Of a DNA stretch of 33,488 nucleotides, positions 21,221 through 30,482 are shown in pieces. The position numbers and the translations under genes are program-made. Source of the stretch: a virus. The notes below the pieces were generated by a model, which was not told the DNA's origin, did not search any database, and worked only from the letters and a program-made list of their open reading frames with translations. The stretch spans positions 1 through 33,488 of the IMG/VR virus record IMGVR_UViG_3300043774_001052. The stretch is one strand, 5' to 3'. The first letter of the stretch is position 1, and each line of letters opens with the position of its first letter.

Positions 21221-24200
21221 ATGGAATTAGTCAATATAAAATACTCAGGAGTTGGTAACACAATTGAAAATTTATCAACCGCAGATCAATCATTAATAAC
21301 ATCTAATTATATAAATAGCCAATTTGGTAATACTGATGATTATTTAGAATTATATATTTATGATGAATATAATCAGTTAGTACTTGTAGATTATGATGCT
21401 ACTGACTATTATCCATATTTATCCTCTAATCCTAAAAATAATACATTTTCTAATATATCATTAAATCCTGAATTAGATTTAAAAAATAGGGGTTTTAATA
21501 GAGGCGTTTTAAATATACAATATAATTTTTATAAGACTTTATTCAATTCAAAACAGAATTTATTATATTGGATTAAAGAAATTTCAATATCTAGAACTGA
21601 AATTAGATTAGCATCCCAGACTATTAGTGATTTAGATATAAAAAATGGTTTTGCACAATATCAAAACTATGTATCAAACAAAAATTATTATCCAATATTT
21701 TATTTAAATTTTGGAAATAATCAAATAGTTGTAGCTAATAATGTTGCATATACTGAGGATGAAGAAGGTAGCTACTTAGTTATTAAGTTATATGATCCTT
21801 TACCTACAGAATTTGATTTAAAATCTCAATTATGGATAATTGATAAAGTTGCAGAATCTGTTAATTTTACAGTTGATATTAAAGTAGAGTCAGATAATTT
21901 AGAAAATTTAAATGAATTAAGAGGTCCTAATTATAATATTACGCTTAATAGTAAAAATGGTCAAACTACTCCATATTATAATTACGATAGTTTATTAACA
22001 AGCCCTGTTACTTCATCATATCAAAAATTATTAAGTTATTATCAAGATAAGTCAGTAGCTATTAATGTTGATTATACTGATTTTAAAAATTTTATACATT
22101 TTTCAAGCGCTACTGAAAGGGTTAATAATTTTGTATATAAATTACAACTCATAGAAACATATAATGCTCAACAAAATAATCAAAACTTAATATCCGGTGG
22201 ATCTCAAAATATTCAATATGCATCATCTTCTATAAACATAGCTCAACAATCTATAAATAATATTATTGAAAAATTTGATCCATACGAATATTTTTTATAT
22301 TTTGACACTTCAGAATATGCATGGCCAAAAAGTACTACTACACAACCATATCAATTATATTCAGTTACCTCCTCAGAAGCTTCTAATTTTTTAGGATCTT
22401 CAGAAATAGTACCTACGTATTCTACTCAATCTATATTATTTTCAGCATCATATTATGATACTACTAATAAAGATTTATTGCGTAATTCAATACCACAGTA
22501 TATATTAGATGATGATAATAATCAACCATATATTACATTTATTGATATGGTTGGGCAACATTTTGATAATATTTGGCTTTATTATAAAGACATATCAAAT
22601 AGATATAATAATACAAATAATCCAGAAACAGGTATTTCTTTAGATGTAGTTGCTGATGCATTAAAAGGTTTTGGAGTTGAATTATATACAAACTCAAATG
22701 TATCTGATAATCTATATTATACTTTATTTGGTATAAATCAAGATGGATCTTTACTACCTCCGACAGGCTCTGAAATAATTAATGAATATGTTACTTCTAG
22801 TATTAGTACATTACCAGCTCAAAATATACAAAAAGAACTATATAAAAGATTATATCATAATTTACCTTATTTATTAAAAACTAAAGGTACTGAAAGAAGT
22901 ATAAAAACATTAATTAGTTGCTTTGGAATTCCTGATGATATTCTAACTGTTAAAGAGTTTGGTGGTACTCCTATTAATTCTATAGATGGGATATATGATT
23001 TAGATTCATCAGATTATAAAATAGCTATTACTACTGGAAGTAGTGGAGTGGTTACTGGTAGTGAAGAATTAGGAACTACATTATTAAGTCCATATACTAG
23101 TATTCAATATTATGAAAATTCAAGTAGATTAAATAATACTAATATAGAAGTTGGATTTTCTCCAGCAGACATAATAAATAATAATATAACTGGATCATTA
23201 GGATATTTTAATATTGATCAATTAATAGGAAATCCTAATGATCAATATTCATCTTCTTATACTAATTTAGTTAGTCAAAGTAATGATTATTTTTCTACTT
23301 ATAATAAACCTAGTAGTATTTGGGAATATATAAGACTGATTAAATTTTATAATAATTCTTTATTTAAAATGATTAAAGACTATGCGCCTGCTAGATCTAA
23401 TGTATCTACTGGTATAATAGTTAAATCTCATATTTTAGAAAGGAATAAATATGCTAGAAATGAGCCTGATACTCAATATGAAAATAATTTATCGCAATCA
23501 ATAGATTCTGCATTTATATCTTCTTCTAATGGAGGTAGTATTACTAAATCAACAAATTGTAATTATTTAATAACAACTCCAATAGGTATTGTACCATATA
23601 CTAGTTCAAATGGAATAGAAAAATATAATGGTGAATTAGGTGGTTTAGAAATTATAGCAACAGATGGAAGTTCATTCAATCAATATGAAATTTCAAATTT
23701 ACTATCTACTGCAAGTAATCAAATAACTTATTCATTAGGTGCTTTATACCAAAATATAACCTCGTCAGTTAAATCAATTTATTTATTAGATTTAGATTAT
23801 AATTCAAATCAAACAAAACCTGTTAATTATGGATTAGTAACAAAATCATTAGATGATTCTCAAGTAAATAATTATGCTGATTATAATAATCCAATGAGTC
23901 CATATGCTCAAGTACAAGATTATAATTATTTTTTACAAAGATCAATAATACCTAGATATATTGGATCTTATGTAGAAAGTGCTAACTATAATGACTATAC
24001 GCAAGGAGATATATCATATGGTAAAAATGCTGCTATTGATAAAATAAAATATCAATACGGATATTTAGTAGATGTTTATTCGTCATCATTTCAATTACCA
24101 GGTAGATCAAACGCTCAAATAAAATATATTATTGATAATAATGAGAATATTTTAAATTTAACTAAAACAAATATTAATATATTTGAAGTACAAAATATAT

Positions 24201-25372
24201 TTAAATCTTCTGATTCTATAGATATATCATTTTTTGATTATGATCCAAGTAATGCCGATTCTCAATATCTAACTAATAATTCAAATGTTGATGTTTATAA
24301 AGGTGGATTTAGATATTCTCCAATATTATATAATCCAAATTCATCATCAATACTTAATTATAGATTAAGTAGTCCAATATTACAAACAAGTAGTGTTTTT
24401 ATACCAGGAGGAGAAGTACTTACTATTGAAGATGGAGTTTTTGCAAAAAATAATTGGGATCGTTTTGTAAGTAAATTTATAACTACTGGTGGTGTTTGGA
24501 ATTATACGATTAATACAGGTTCTCCAAATAGTGGTACACCAAGTAATGCTACAGAAAAATTAAGAGTTATTATAAAAGCTACTAAAAAACCATCTGCGCC
24601 ACCAAATTGGAGTGATCTATCGTTTACAACAGATGTATTAGCAGGTCAACCAGCTTATATTAGCTTATCGTTTGTAGCATCACCTCCAAATTCTAGTGAT
24701 GTTGTATTTAATGAGCCATATATTGATCAAGTTTATAGAGTTACAATTGATCCTGGTACAAATAGTACTAGCCAAAACTATGTTAGATCTATTAATGATA
24801 GCCATAATAATTTAATATTAATAGAACCAAATAGAATTCAATTATCTTTATCACAATCTGTATTTTATAATAATTTAATTCAATCTGAAAATGATACTTT
24901 TTCAAGCGATCCTTATAATTTAGAAAAGGTAGTATTTCCTTTAGAATTACAAAAAGGAGATATGATTAGATTATATAATTATACTAGTAGTTGGGGAAGA
25001 ACTGGTGAATACACAATAAATGAAGTTAATACTAGCTATAATGGATTTGTATCATTTACAGTAGATAGAGATGTTAACTATTCTGATACTAAAGATTTTG
25101 GAGTAGCTATGCAAGACGCATATGAAAATGGACCTAGCCCCACTTATGGATCAGGATCTGTTATTGAAAGTTATGTAATATTAAAATTAATACCAGATGA
25201 AACTAATATTATTTTAGATTTTAATAGTACATCTAATATACAATCTGATGGAATATTATTTCCTAAATATATAGATGAAGCAGTTAAATTAAATTCTGGT
25301 AATATAATAAAATCATTAACACAACAAAATTTATTACCTGGTGGTAATCAAACTAATATTATTTTACAATAA
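21221..25372 (+). CDS. Giant baseplate wedge protein, gp7-like with tail-protein-I-like segment, 1383 aa
   Basis: At about residues 538-580 the sequence YKRLYHNLPYLLKTKGTERS, then IKTLISCFGIPDDILTVKEF, matches the conserved core of P2 gpI-type tail proteins, which T4 gp7 contains in its wedge-forming part. The first 500 residues and the last 600 are beta-rich, Asn/Ser/Tyr-rich and lack recognised domains. A region from about 1090 to 1200 (SAPPNWSDLSFTTDVLAGQP) resembles an Ig-like module. It is longer than T4 gp7 (about 1030). In T4, gp7 links gp6 to gp10 and the baseplate periphery. Order gp25, gp6, ..., gp7-like supports the call. Confidence is good for wedge identity, lower for its outer domains. 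Confidence 0.72.
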   Translation: MELVNIKYSGVGNTIENLSTADQSLITSNYINSQFGNTDDYLELYIYDEYNQLVLVDYDATDYYPYLSSNPKNNTFSNISLNPELDLKNRGFNRGVLNIQYNFYKTLFNSKQNLLYWIKEISISRTEIRLASQTISDLDIKNGFAQYQNYVSNKNYYPIFYLNFGNNQIVVANNVAYTEDEEGSYLVIKLYDPLPTEFDLKSQLWIIDKVAESVNFTVDIKVESDNLENLNELRGPNYNITLNSKNGQTTPYYNYDSLLTSPVTSSYQKLLSYYQDKSVAINVDYTDFKNFIHFSSATERVNNFVYKLQLIETYNAQQNNQNLISGGSQNIQYASSSINIAQQSINNIIEKFDPYEYFLYFDTSEYAWPKSTTTQPYQLYSVTSSEASNFLGSSEIVPTYSTQSILFSASYYDTTNKDLLRNSIPQYILDDDNNQPYITFIDMVGQHFDNIWLYYKDISNRYNNTNNPETGISLDVVADALKGFGVELYTNSNVSDNLYYTLFGINQDGSLLPPTGSEIINEYVTSSISTLPAQNIQKELYKRLYHNLPYLLKTKGTERSIKTLISCFGIPDDILTVKEFGGTPINSIDGIYDLDSSDYKIAITTGSSGVVTGSEELGTTLLSPYTSIQYYENSSRLNNTNIEVGFSPADIINNNITGSLGYFNIDQLIGNPNDQYSSSYTNLVSQSNDYFSTYNKPSSIWEYIRLIKFYNNSLFKMIKDYAPARSNVSTGIIVKSHILERNKYARNEPDTQYENNLSQSIDSAFISSSNGGSITKSTNCNYLITTPIGIVPYTSSNGIEKYNGELGGLEIIATDGSSFNQYEISNLLSTASNQITYSLGALYQNITSSVKSIYLLDLDYNSNQTKPVNYGLVTKSLDDSQVNNYADYNNPMSPYAQVQDYNYFLQRSIIPRYIGSYVESANYNDYTQGDISYGKNAAIDKIKYQYGYLVDVYSSSFQLPGRSNAQIKYIIDNNENILNLTKTNINIFEVQNIFKSSDSIDISFFDYDPSNADSQYLTNNSNVDVYKGGFRYSPILYNPNSSSILNYRLSSPILQTSSVFIPGGEVLTIEDGVFAKNNWDRFVSKFITTGGVWNYTINTGSPNSGTPSNATEKLRVIIKATKKPSAPPNWSDLSFTTDVLAGQPAYISLSFVASPPNSSDVVFNEPYIDQVYRVTIDPGTNSTSQNYVRSINDSHNNLILIEPNRIQLSLSQSVFYNNLIQSENDTFSSDPYNLEKVVFPLELQKGDMIRLYNYTSSWGRTGEYTINEVNTSYNGFVSFTVDRDVNYSDTKDFGVAMQDAYENGPSPTYGSGSVIESYVILKLIPDETNIILDFNSTSNIQSDGILFPKYIDEAVKLNSGNIIKSLTQQNLLPGGNQTNIILQ

Positions 25373-25398
25373 TAAACATTAAAAAATAACAAACTAAT

Positions 25399-25406
25399 AT
25401 ATTTAT
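25399..25406 (+). promoter_or_regulatory. ATATTTAT motif before a tail structural gene, candidate late promoter
   Basis: Bases AATATATTTATTTATAAACA lie in the 52-base gap after the gp7-like gene; the octamer ends 18 bases before the ATG at 25425. The gap contains no other feature and is one of the longer gaps in the tail region. Confidence 0.45.
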
Positions 25407-25424
25407 TTATAAACACTAAAACTT

Positions 25425-26084
25425 ATGTCATATTTAAGCAGTACATCAGTAGTTGTAGATGCTATCCTTACAAAAAAAGGACGTGAATTACTAGCAAGAA
25501 ATGATGGATCATTTCAAATTACTCAATTTTCATTAGCAGATGATGAAATAGATTATACTTTATATAATCCTAATCATCCTTCTGGGTCTGCATTTTATGG
25601 TGAAGCTATTGAAGCTATGCCAATACTACAAGCATATCCTAACGATGCTGAGATTATGAGATACAAATTAATAACTTTACCAAGAGGTACTGCAAAAATA
25701 CCAGTACTTGATCTTGGGTATAGCTCTATTAAAATTAAGCAAGGTGCATCACTATCAATAACTCCACAGACTTTAAATTACTTAAGCGCTACTTCTACAT
25801 TTGAACAATCAGGTTACACTGCTACTATTGGAGACGTTAGAACTTTAAGTTCATTTAATGGAGTAGGTATTAATACAGCAGAAGCTACTAGCTTAAATTC
25901 AACTGTAACTATAGGAACTAATGTAAGTAAAACAGTAATAGGCACATCTATAAATTTAACTGCAACAACTGTTAATACACTATTTGGATCAAATTCATCA
26001 TTGTATACAACATTAGTTGTTGTTGGTAGAGATTCTGGGGCAAGAATTAGTATTCCTGTAACAATCATAAAAGTTAACTCATAA
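25425..26084 (+). CDS. Conserved virion structural protein, 219 aa
   Basis: The N-terminal 100 residues are strongly patterned: SSTSVVVDAILTKKGRELLA, then NDGSFQITQFSLADDEIDYT, then SAFYGEAIEAMPILQAYPND, and LITLPRGTAKIPVLDLG. I associate this pattern with a common structural protein of T4-like phages encoded beside the baseplate. The remaining part (about 110-219) is Thr/Ser/Val-rich and could be an Ig-like or beta-sandwich domain. It starts an independent transcription unit if the motif at 25399 is a promoter. It may occupy the distal baseplate or tail fibre attachment, which is inferred. Confidence 0.7.
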   Translation: MSYLSSTSVVVDAILTKKGRELLARNDGSFQITQFSLADDEIDYTLYNPNHPSGSAFYGEAIEAMPILQAYPNDAEIMRYKLITLPRGTAKIPVLDLGYSSIKIKQGASLSITPQTLNYLSATSTFEQSGYTATIGDVRTLSSFNGVGINTAEATSLNSTVTIGTNVSKTVIGTSINLTATTVNTLFGSNSSLYTTLVVVGRDSGARISIPVTIIKVNS

Positions 26085-26095
26085 TAAATTAAAAT

Positions 26096-27127
26096 ATGTC
26101 ATTTACTAAATTAGATCCAACTGATTTTGTAGTATCATCGGATTCAGTAGTTGCTCCAGCTTGGAGTAACGGCGCTACTATATTATCATCTTTTTATACA
26201 GCATCAGCATCATTAACAGGTAGCTATTATATAGACGTTTATAATGCTCCAATATCAAGCACCACATCATCAGTTCAATTTTCAATTGCTTATGGTAGAT
26301 CTGATGGTTTAGGATCTGCTCCATTAAATTCATTAATTCCTGGATATTCTCCAACAAGAATTACTTTTGGGCAATATAGAAATTTAATTTATGGAGATGC
26401 AGAAAGTGCTGTAAATTTTGGAAGTGGAAATACTTCATCGATCGATTTAATTGCTATTCCAATAGATAGAAATAAATATAAAGAAAGTTTATTCCCTGGT
26501 ACATTTAATTTAAAACTAACATCTGGATCTAATTCTATCATGTTAACAGATAATTCTAATGACATTAGCACTGTAACTTATCTTGATGGCGGTAGAGTTT
26601 ATGATATTATTTCAGGATCTAATGGAACAGCTGTAAATAGTCCACTATTACCAGGAGCTTCTGCAAAAGGGTATACAGCATCTGGTAGTTACGGTTTAAT
26701 GTTACCAGACTTAGGATTAATTATATTAAATCCAAAAGCTTTAGGTGCTACTATAATTAATGGTGGACTTAATGTTTCATTTAATCCTGGGACTACTGTA
26801 GCTGCATCATCTTTTAATCATGAAAAAATATTTCAATTAATTAATGCAGGACAGAGATTCCAATTAAATTCTCAAGAAACTATATCTTCTGATTATGTAT
26901 TTGTAAGAATTAAAAACTCTGAATATAATTATACTACAAACCCATCATTTATTTCTGGATCTGGTACTATGATATATTCTAATTTTATTAATAGTCCACA
27001 AACATTTCCTACTACAGTTGGTTTATATAATAATAATAATGAGTTATTAGCAGTAGCAAAAATGTCAAAACCATTAACAAAAGACTTTACTAAAGAAGCA
27101 TTAATTCGTGTAAAATTAGATTGGTAA
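26096..27127 (+). CDS. Virion structural protein, 343 aa
   Basis: A Ser/Thr/Gly/Asn-rich beta protein. It contains a conserved-looking SYGLMLPDLGLIILNPKALG segment (about 199-218) and a GRSDGLGSAPLNSLIPGYSP block (about 63-82). The C-terminal YNNNNELLAVAKMSKPLTKD region ends in a basic tail (IRVKLDW). I believe related proteins follow the preceding gene family in marine T4-like phages, but have no name for it. It is separated by 11 bases from the previous gene. A role as a fibre or baseplate decoration protein is inferred. Confidence 0.65.
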   Translation: MSFTKLDPTDFVVSSDSVVAPAWSNGATILSSFYTASASLTGSYYIDVYNAPISSTTSSVQFSIAYGRSDGLGSAPLNSLIPGYSPTRITFGQYRNLIYGDAESAVNFGSGNTSSIDLIAIPIDRNKYKESLFPGTFNLKLTSGSNSIMLTDNSNDISTVTYLDGGRVYDIISGSNGTAVNSPLLPGASAKGYTASGSYGLMLPDLGLIILNPKALGATIINGGLNVSFNPGTTVAASSFNHEKIFQLINAGQRFQLNSQETISSDYVFVRIKNSEYNYTTNPSFISGSGTMIYSNFINSPQTFPTTVGLYNNNNELLAVAKMSKPLTKDFTKEALIRVKLDW

Positions 27128-27132
27128 TATAA

Positions 27133-28134
27133 ATGAGTAGATCATCAAATAGTTTAAAATTATCAGATGTTACGACTATTCCAATTAAAGTAAAGTATAC
27201 ATCTTCATATAATTGTACAACAATTAGTAATGTCGGTATATCTATTTATGATGGTGAAAATGGATCTATATCATTAACAGGATCTATTCCAATTGAAACT
27301 ATTAATTATTTATCTACTAGGCATTTATATTATTCTAATTACTTAGAAAGATCGACGCCTTTCTCGGCATCAAACTATGATAATTATTTATATTCGTTAA
27401 ATAATACTGGATCGTATTCTACATCTAGTTATGATAATTATTTACAATCTACTGCTGCAATAGGAACATTTGATGCTGATATAAGAAACTTTCCCACTGA
27501 ATCAAATAATACTATAAGAGTAATTTCTATACCTAGAAGTATATATGGAGAGAATATAAGCAAAAGAAGTTTTTTATTACAAGGTTCGGACTATTATATT
27601 GTAGATGATGGAAATGGAAATTTAGTAGATATATCTATGAGTTCATTTTATAATATTTTTGATTATGATACTCCAGAATTTACTAATTGGTATGTTAATC
27701 CAGAATTAGATTTATACGGTATTCATATTGGAAATATTATATATAGTCAAGGAATTGTAATTATTACAAATACAGAATATCAAAATATACTGCCATTTCC
27801 ACCAAAAGCTATAAATGATACTAGTACTTTTTATCAACAAAATCCACAAAAAACAATATATATTTTAAATAATGATATAGCTGGAACTGGTACTCTTATC
27901 CCATCTAGTGTTCTATTATCAGGTGGTAATAGCAATTTATTTACTGTTAATCCTATAGATGGAAGTGTAACATTAAATATAAATACTCCTGGTACATACA
28001 CTACGTATTATACAGTAAAAACGCAAATACCTGGTGGTTGTTATTTAACTAGTAATAAAGCTACTATAACAGTAAATGTGTTACCACCAATATGTGGATT
28101 TAATGGTGGTGCTGCAGTATATGTAGGACCATAA
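27133..28134 (+). CDS. Tail/adhesin protein with C-terminal cadherin/Ig-like domain, 333 aa
   Basis: The last 100 residues (from PPKAINDTSTFYQQNPQKTI through GSVTLNINTPGTYTTYYTVK to TITVNVLPP) have the strand pattern of bacterial Ig-like/cadherin-like domains, typical of Bacteroidetes surface proteins. The N-terminal part includes YSNYLERSTPFSASNYDNYL repeated as SYDNYLQS, so a short internal repeat is present. RVISIPRSIYGENISKRSFL is another conserved-looking element. The protein is likely part of the tail adhesin assembly and may bind host surface polymers. The function is not directly shown. Confidence 0.6.
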   Translation: MSRSSNSLKLSDVTTIPIKVKYTSSYNCTTISNVGISIYDGENGSISLTGSIPIETINYLSTRHLYYSNYLERSTPFSASNYDNYLYSLNNTGSYSTSSYDNYLQSTAAIGTFDADIRNFPTESNNTIRVISIPRSIYGENISKRSFLLQGSDYYIVDDGNGNLVDISMSSFYNIFDYDTPEFTNWYVNPELDLYGIHIGNIIYSQGIVIITNTEYQNILPFPPKAINDTSTFYQQNPQKTIYILNNDIAGTGTLIPSSVLLSGGNSNLFTVNPIDGSVTLNINTPGTYTTYYTVKTQIPGGCYLTSNKATITVNVLPPICGFNGGAAVYVGP

Positions 28135-28150
28135 AATTATTTTTTAAATT

Positions 28151-29830
28151 ATGAAAGTAAAAGTAAGGATAAATAACTTAGATGTAAATAATGAAATGGG
28201 CAATACATTTAATTTAACAGCTAACATAGGTTCTGTTAATCCTAGTATTGCAACATTAACTAATTTATTATCAAATAATAATGAAGTAACTGTTGATAAT
28301 AATGCTACCATTATATATATTCAACCTGTAGCAGGTGGATTATGTAATGATACATTAATTTTACCAATATCAAATATACCTACAACTACGACTACAAGTA
28401 CTACTACAAGCACTACTACTGAATGTGTTAGTAATACTTGGACTATTACTGCAGCAAATAATTATAATAATGCAATAGACTATTGTAATAATAATCCAAA
28501 CAATATATTATTAGTTTCATATACTACAGAAAATACACTTGCAACAAACGTTGTTTTATATACAGATAAATGTTTAACTAAAGTTTGGACAACATCAAAC
28601 CCTTCTCAACCTATTATTGTTATTGGAGGTATAGCATATTTAGTTAATCCTTCTGATGGTAAAATTATTAGTGCTTACATATGCCCAACAACTACAACTA
28701 CAACTACTAGTACTACAACAAGTACCACTACTATACCAACAGTTGCAATTTCTTTAAGACAAATATCAAATACAGATGGTACTTTCTTCAGCCAGTGCTT
28801 AGGAGGTTCTATAAATGAAGGATGGCTTACTAAATTAGAATTTACAGCATCATATACTAGTACTACTGGACTAAAAACAAAAGTATTTACTGCTGCTGGA
28901 TCTGACATAATATACCCAGTTCTTAATACTAGTGTAACTTTAACATCTAGAATTACTGATATAAATGGAGGTCCTACTTTCTGTGCAAAAACTTATCAAA
29001 CATCAATAAGACAAGACATTATATTACCATTAAAAGCTACAGGAAATTTAATACAAGTAAATGGACAAAACGCAGGCAATACAGCAGCAATATATACATT
29101 CTCAGCAACTACAGATGCCTCATTTACATCTTCGATAGTAGATGTTAGCAATCCTGATTGTAATATTATTGTGGGTACTACTCCAATTCTTAAATGTCTT
29201 TTAGGTGAATTATCATTTACTATTCAAGAAAAAGTATATGATCAATCAATACCAGGAAATTTAAAAAATACAATAAAAATAAGTGGTGCCTCTGAAAATA
29301 ATGGACCATTTACTATTACAGCATATAATAGTACTAATAATCCTACTGTATTATTAACAAATGTATCTAGAACTAGCTTACTTAATGGTGTTAATATATC
29401 ATATAATGAAGCTTCTATAGTTAGATTTGTTGTTAGTGATACTGGTGGTTGTGGAGGAGTTAGAAATATAAATGCTCCTAAAGTACAAACATATACAAAT
29501 ATATTTACTAGTCCTTCTGTTACTTCATGGTGTACTGCTGCAGGAAATAATCCAACTTATGCTACAATGTGTGTATTTATTCCAGATGGAGCAAATCCAA
29601 TAGCTAATGGAACTAGATGGTATAAAGATGAGACTATTACTACTCGCTATATATTTGATATTACCAATGGTAGTGCTGGTTATGGAATATCTGGTAGCAG
29701 TGGGCCATATGAAAAATACCATACTACTGTAGGTTATTTAGTATATAACGATCCTATTACTGGTACACTTATTACAGATACATCTAAAACCACGGCTAGA
29801 GGCGGTTATACATGTCCTCCTAATCCTTAA
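28151..29830 (+). CDS. Multidomain tail adhesin with Thr/Ser linkers, 559 aa
   Basis: Two low-complexity linkers separate globular domains: TTTTTSTTTSTTT (about 77-90; DNA 28381-28422) and TTTTTTTSTTTSTTT (about 179-193; DNA 28688-28735). Between them lies a small domain with Cys (ECVSNTW, DYCNNN, DKCLTK, YICPT), which may hold disulphides. After the second linker come three or four beta domains (about 195-559) with further Cys residues (TFCAKT, GGCGGV, SWCTAA, TMCVF). Thr-rich linkers of this kind are frequent in adhesins of Bacteroidetes phages. The protein is probably an extended fibre or baseplate-tip adhesin. The Cys content is unusually high for a cytoplasmically assembled virion protein. 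Confidence 0.65.
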   Translation: MKVKVRINNLDVNNEMGNTFNLTANIGSVNPSIATLTNLLSNNNEVTVDNNATIIYIQPVAGGLCNDTLILPISNIPTTTTTSTTTSTTTECVSNTWTITAANNYNNAIDYCNNNPNNILLVSYTTENTLATNVVLYTDKCLTKVWTTSNPSQPIIVIGGIAYLVNPSDGKIISAYICPTTTTTTTSTTTSTTTIPTVAISLRQISNTDGTFFSQCLGGSINEGWLTKLEFTASYTSTTGLKTKVFTAAGSDIIYPVLNTSVTLTSRITDINGGPTFCAKTYQTSIRQDIILPLKATGNLIQVNGQNAGNTAAIYTFSATTDASFTSSIVDVSNPDCNIIVGTTPILKCLLGELSFTIQEKVYDQSIPGNLKNTIKISGASENNGPFTITAYNSTNNPTVLLTNVSRTSLLNGVNISYNEASIVRFVVSDTGGCGGVRNINAPKVQTYTNIFTSPSVTSWCTAAGNNPTYATMCVFIPDGANPIANGTRWYKDETITTRYIFDITNGSAGYGISGSSGPYEKYHTTVGYLVYNDPITGTLITDTSKTTARGGYTCPPNP

Positions 29831-29846
29831 ATTTTTTAAATAAATT

Positions 29847-30395
29847 ATGGCATATCCAGCATATCCAAATACATTTTCAAATGTAAAAATAAAATACAGA
29901 GTAAAATTATCTTCAGTTGGGTTTTCAGGCCAACCATATATAATTAAAACTGGAGATGATTCAGAAATATTACAAAGTAATGTAACAAAAGAGCAATTAT
30001 TAGGTGGAATCGATATTATTATTCCATATGGTACAGCTAGTGTTAAAATAATTCCATCAGGTGTTTATTGTACTAATATAATTACTATAACAACGCCGTC
30101 TATAAGTTTATATCCTTTTTGGTATACACCTACAAATTATTTTTGGTCTAAAGATGCAATAGCTAACCTTAATAATACTACAGCTATAGTTAGATGGCAT
30201 ACTAATAATAACCTAAATAGAGGTACAGTAGTCTATGATGATCCTTGGGGAAAAGTACCTGTAAATTATAAAATTGATTCGCAAAGAACTGTTAATGAAA
30301 GGTCTTCTTATTTTGGAGTTTTTGATACTGATAATACTACTAAAAAAGCCATTTTAATAGAAAATAGACTTGGATCTACTTCTATACTACAATAG
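29847..30395 (+). CDS. Small adhesin or baseplate-tip protein of unknown function, 182 aa
   Basis: Beta-rich with the N-terminal pattern AYPAYPNTFSNVKIKYRVKL and SKDAIANLNNTTAIVRWHTN in the middle. It carries no recognised domain. One Cys is present (VYCTNI). It is encoded 16 bases after the Thr-linker adhesin and 87 bases before the large fibre gene, so it is probably another part of the receptor-binding assembly. Codon use and base composition match the neighbours. Confidence 0.6.
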   Translation: MAYPAYPNTFSNVKIKYRVKLSSVGFSGQPYIIKTGDDSEILQSNVTKEQLLGGIDIIIPYGTASVKIIPSGVYCTNIITITTPSISLYPFWYTPTNYFWSKDAIANLNNTTAIVRWHTNNNLNRGTVVYDDPWGKVPVNYKIDSQRTVNERSSYFGVFDTDNTTKKAILIENRLGSTSILQ

Positions 30396-30455
30396 TCAAA
30401 CTTAAATAATTAATAATCTAAATTAATTTTACTTTATATTAAATTTAAAAGACTA

Positions 30456-30463
30456 ATATTTAT
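30456..30463 (+). promoter_or_regulatory. ATATTTAT motif before the large fibre gene, candidate late promoter
   Basis: Bases GACTAATATTTATATAAAAC lie in the 87-base gap; the octamer ends 19 bases before the ATG at 30483. The rest of this gap is AT-rich without a convincing terminator hairpin. Confidence 0.45.
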
Positions 30464-30482
30464 ATAAAACCATTATATTAAT

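Noticed and set aside
28675-28908. 77-codon minus-strand frame rich in Val (VVVLVVV)
   Set aside because: It is the complement of the Thr-linker codons, a composition artefact.
30396-30482. Terminator after the 182-aa gene
   Set aside because: The gap is AT-rich, but I found no GC stem or convincing hairpin followed by a T-run.
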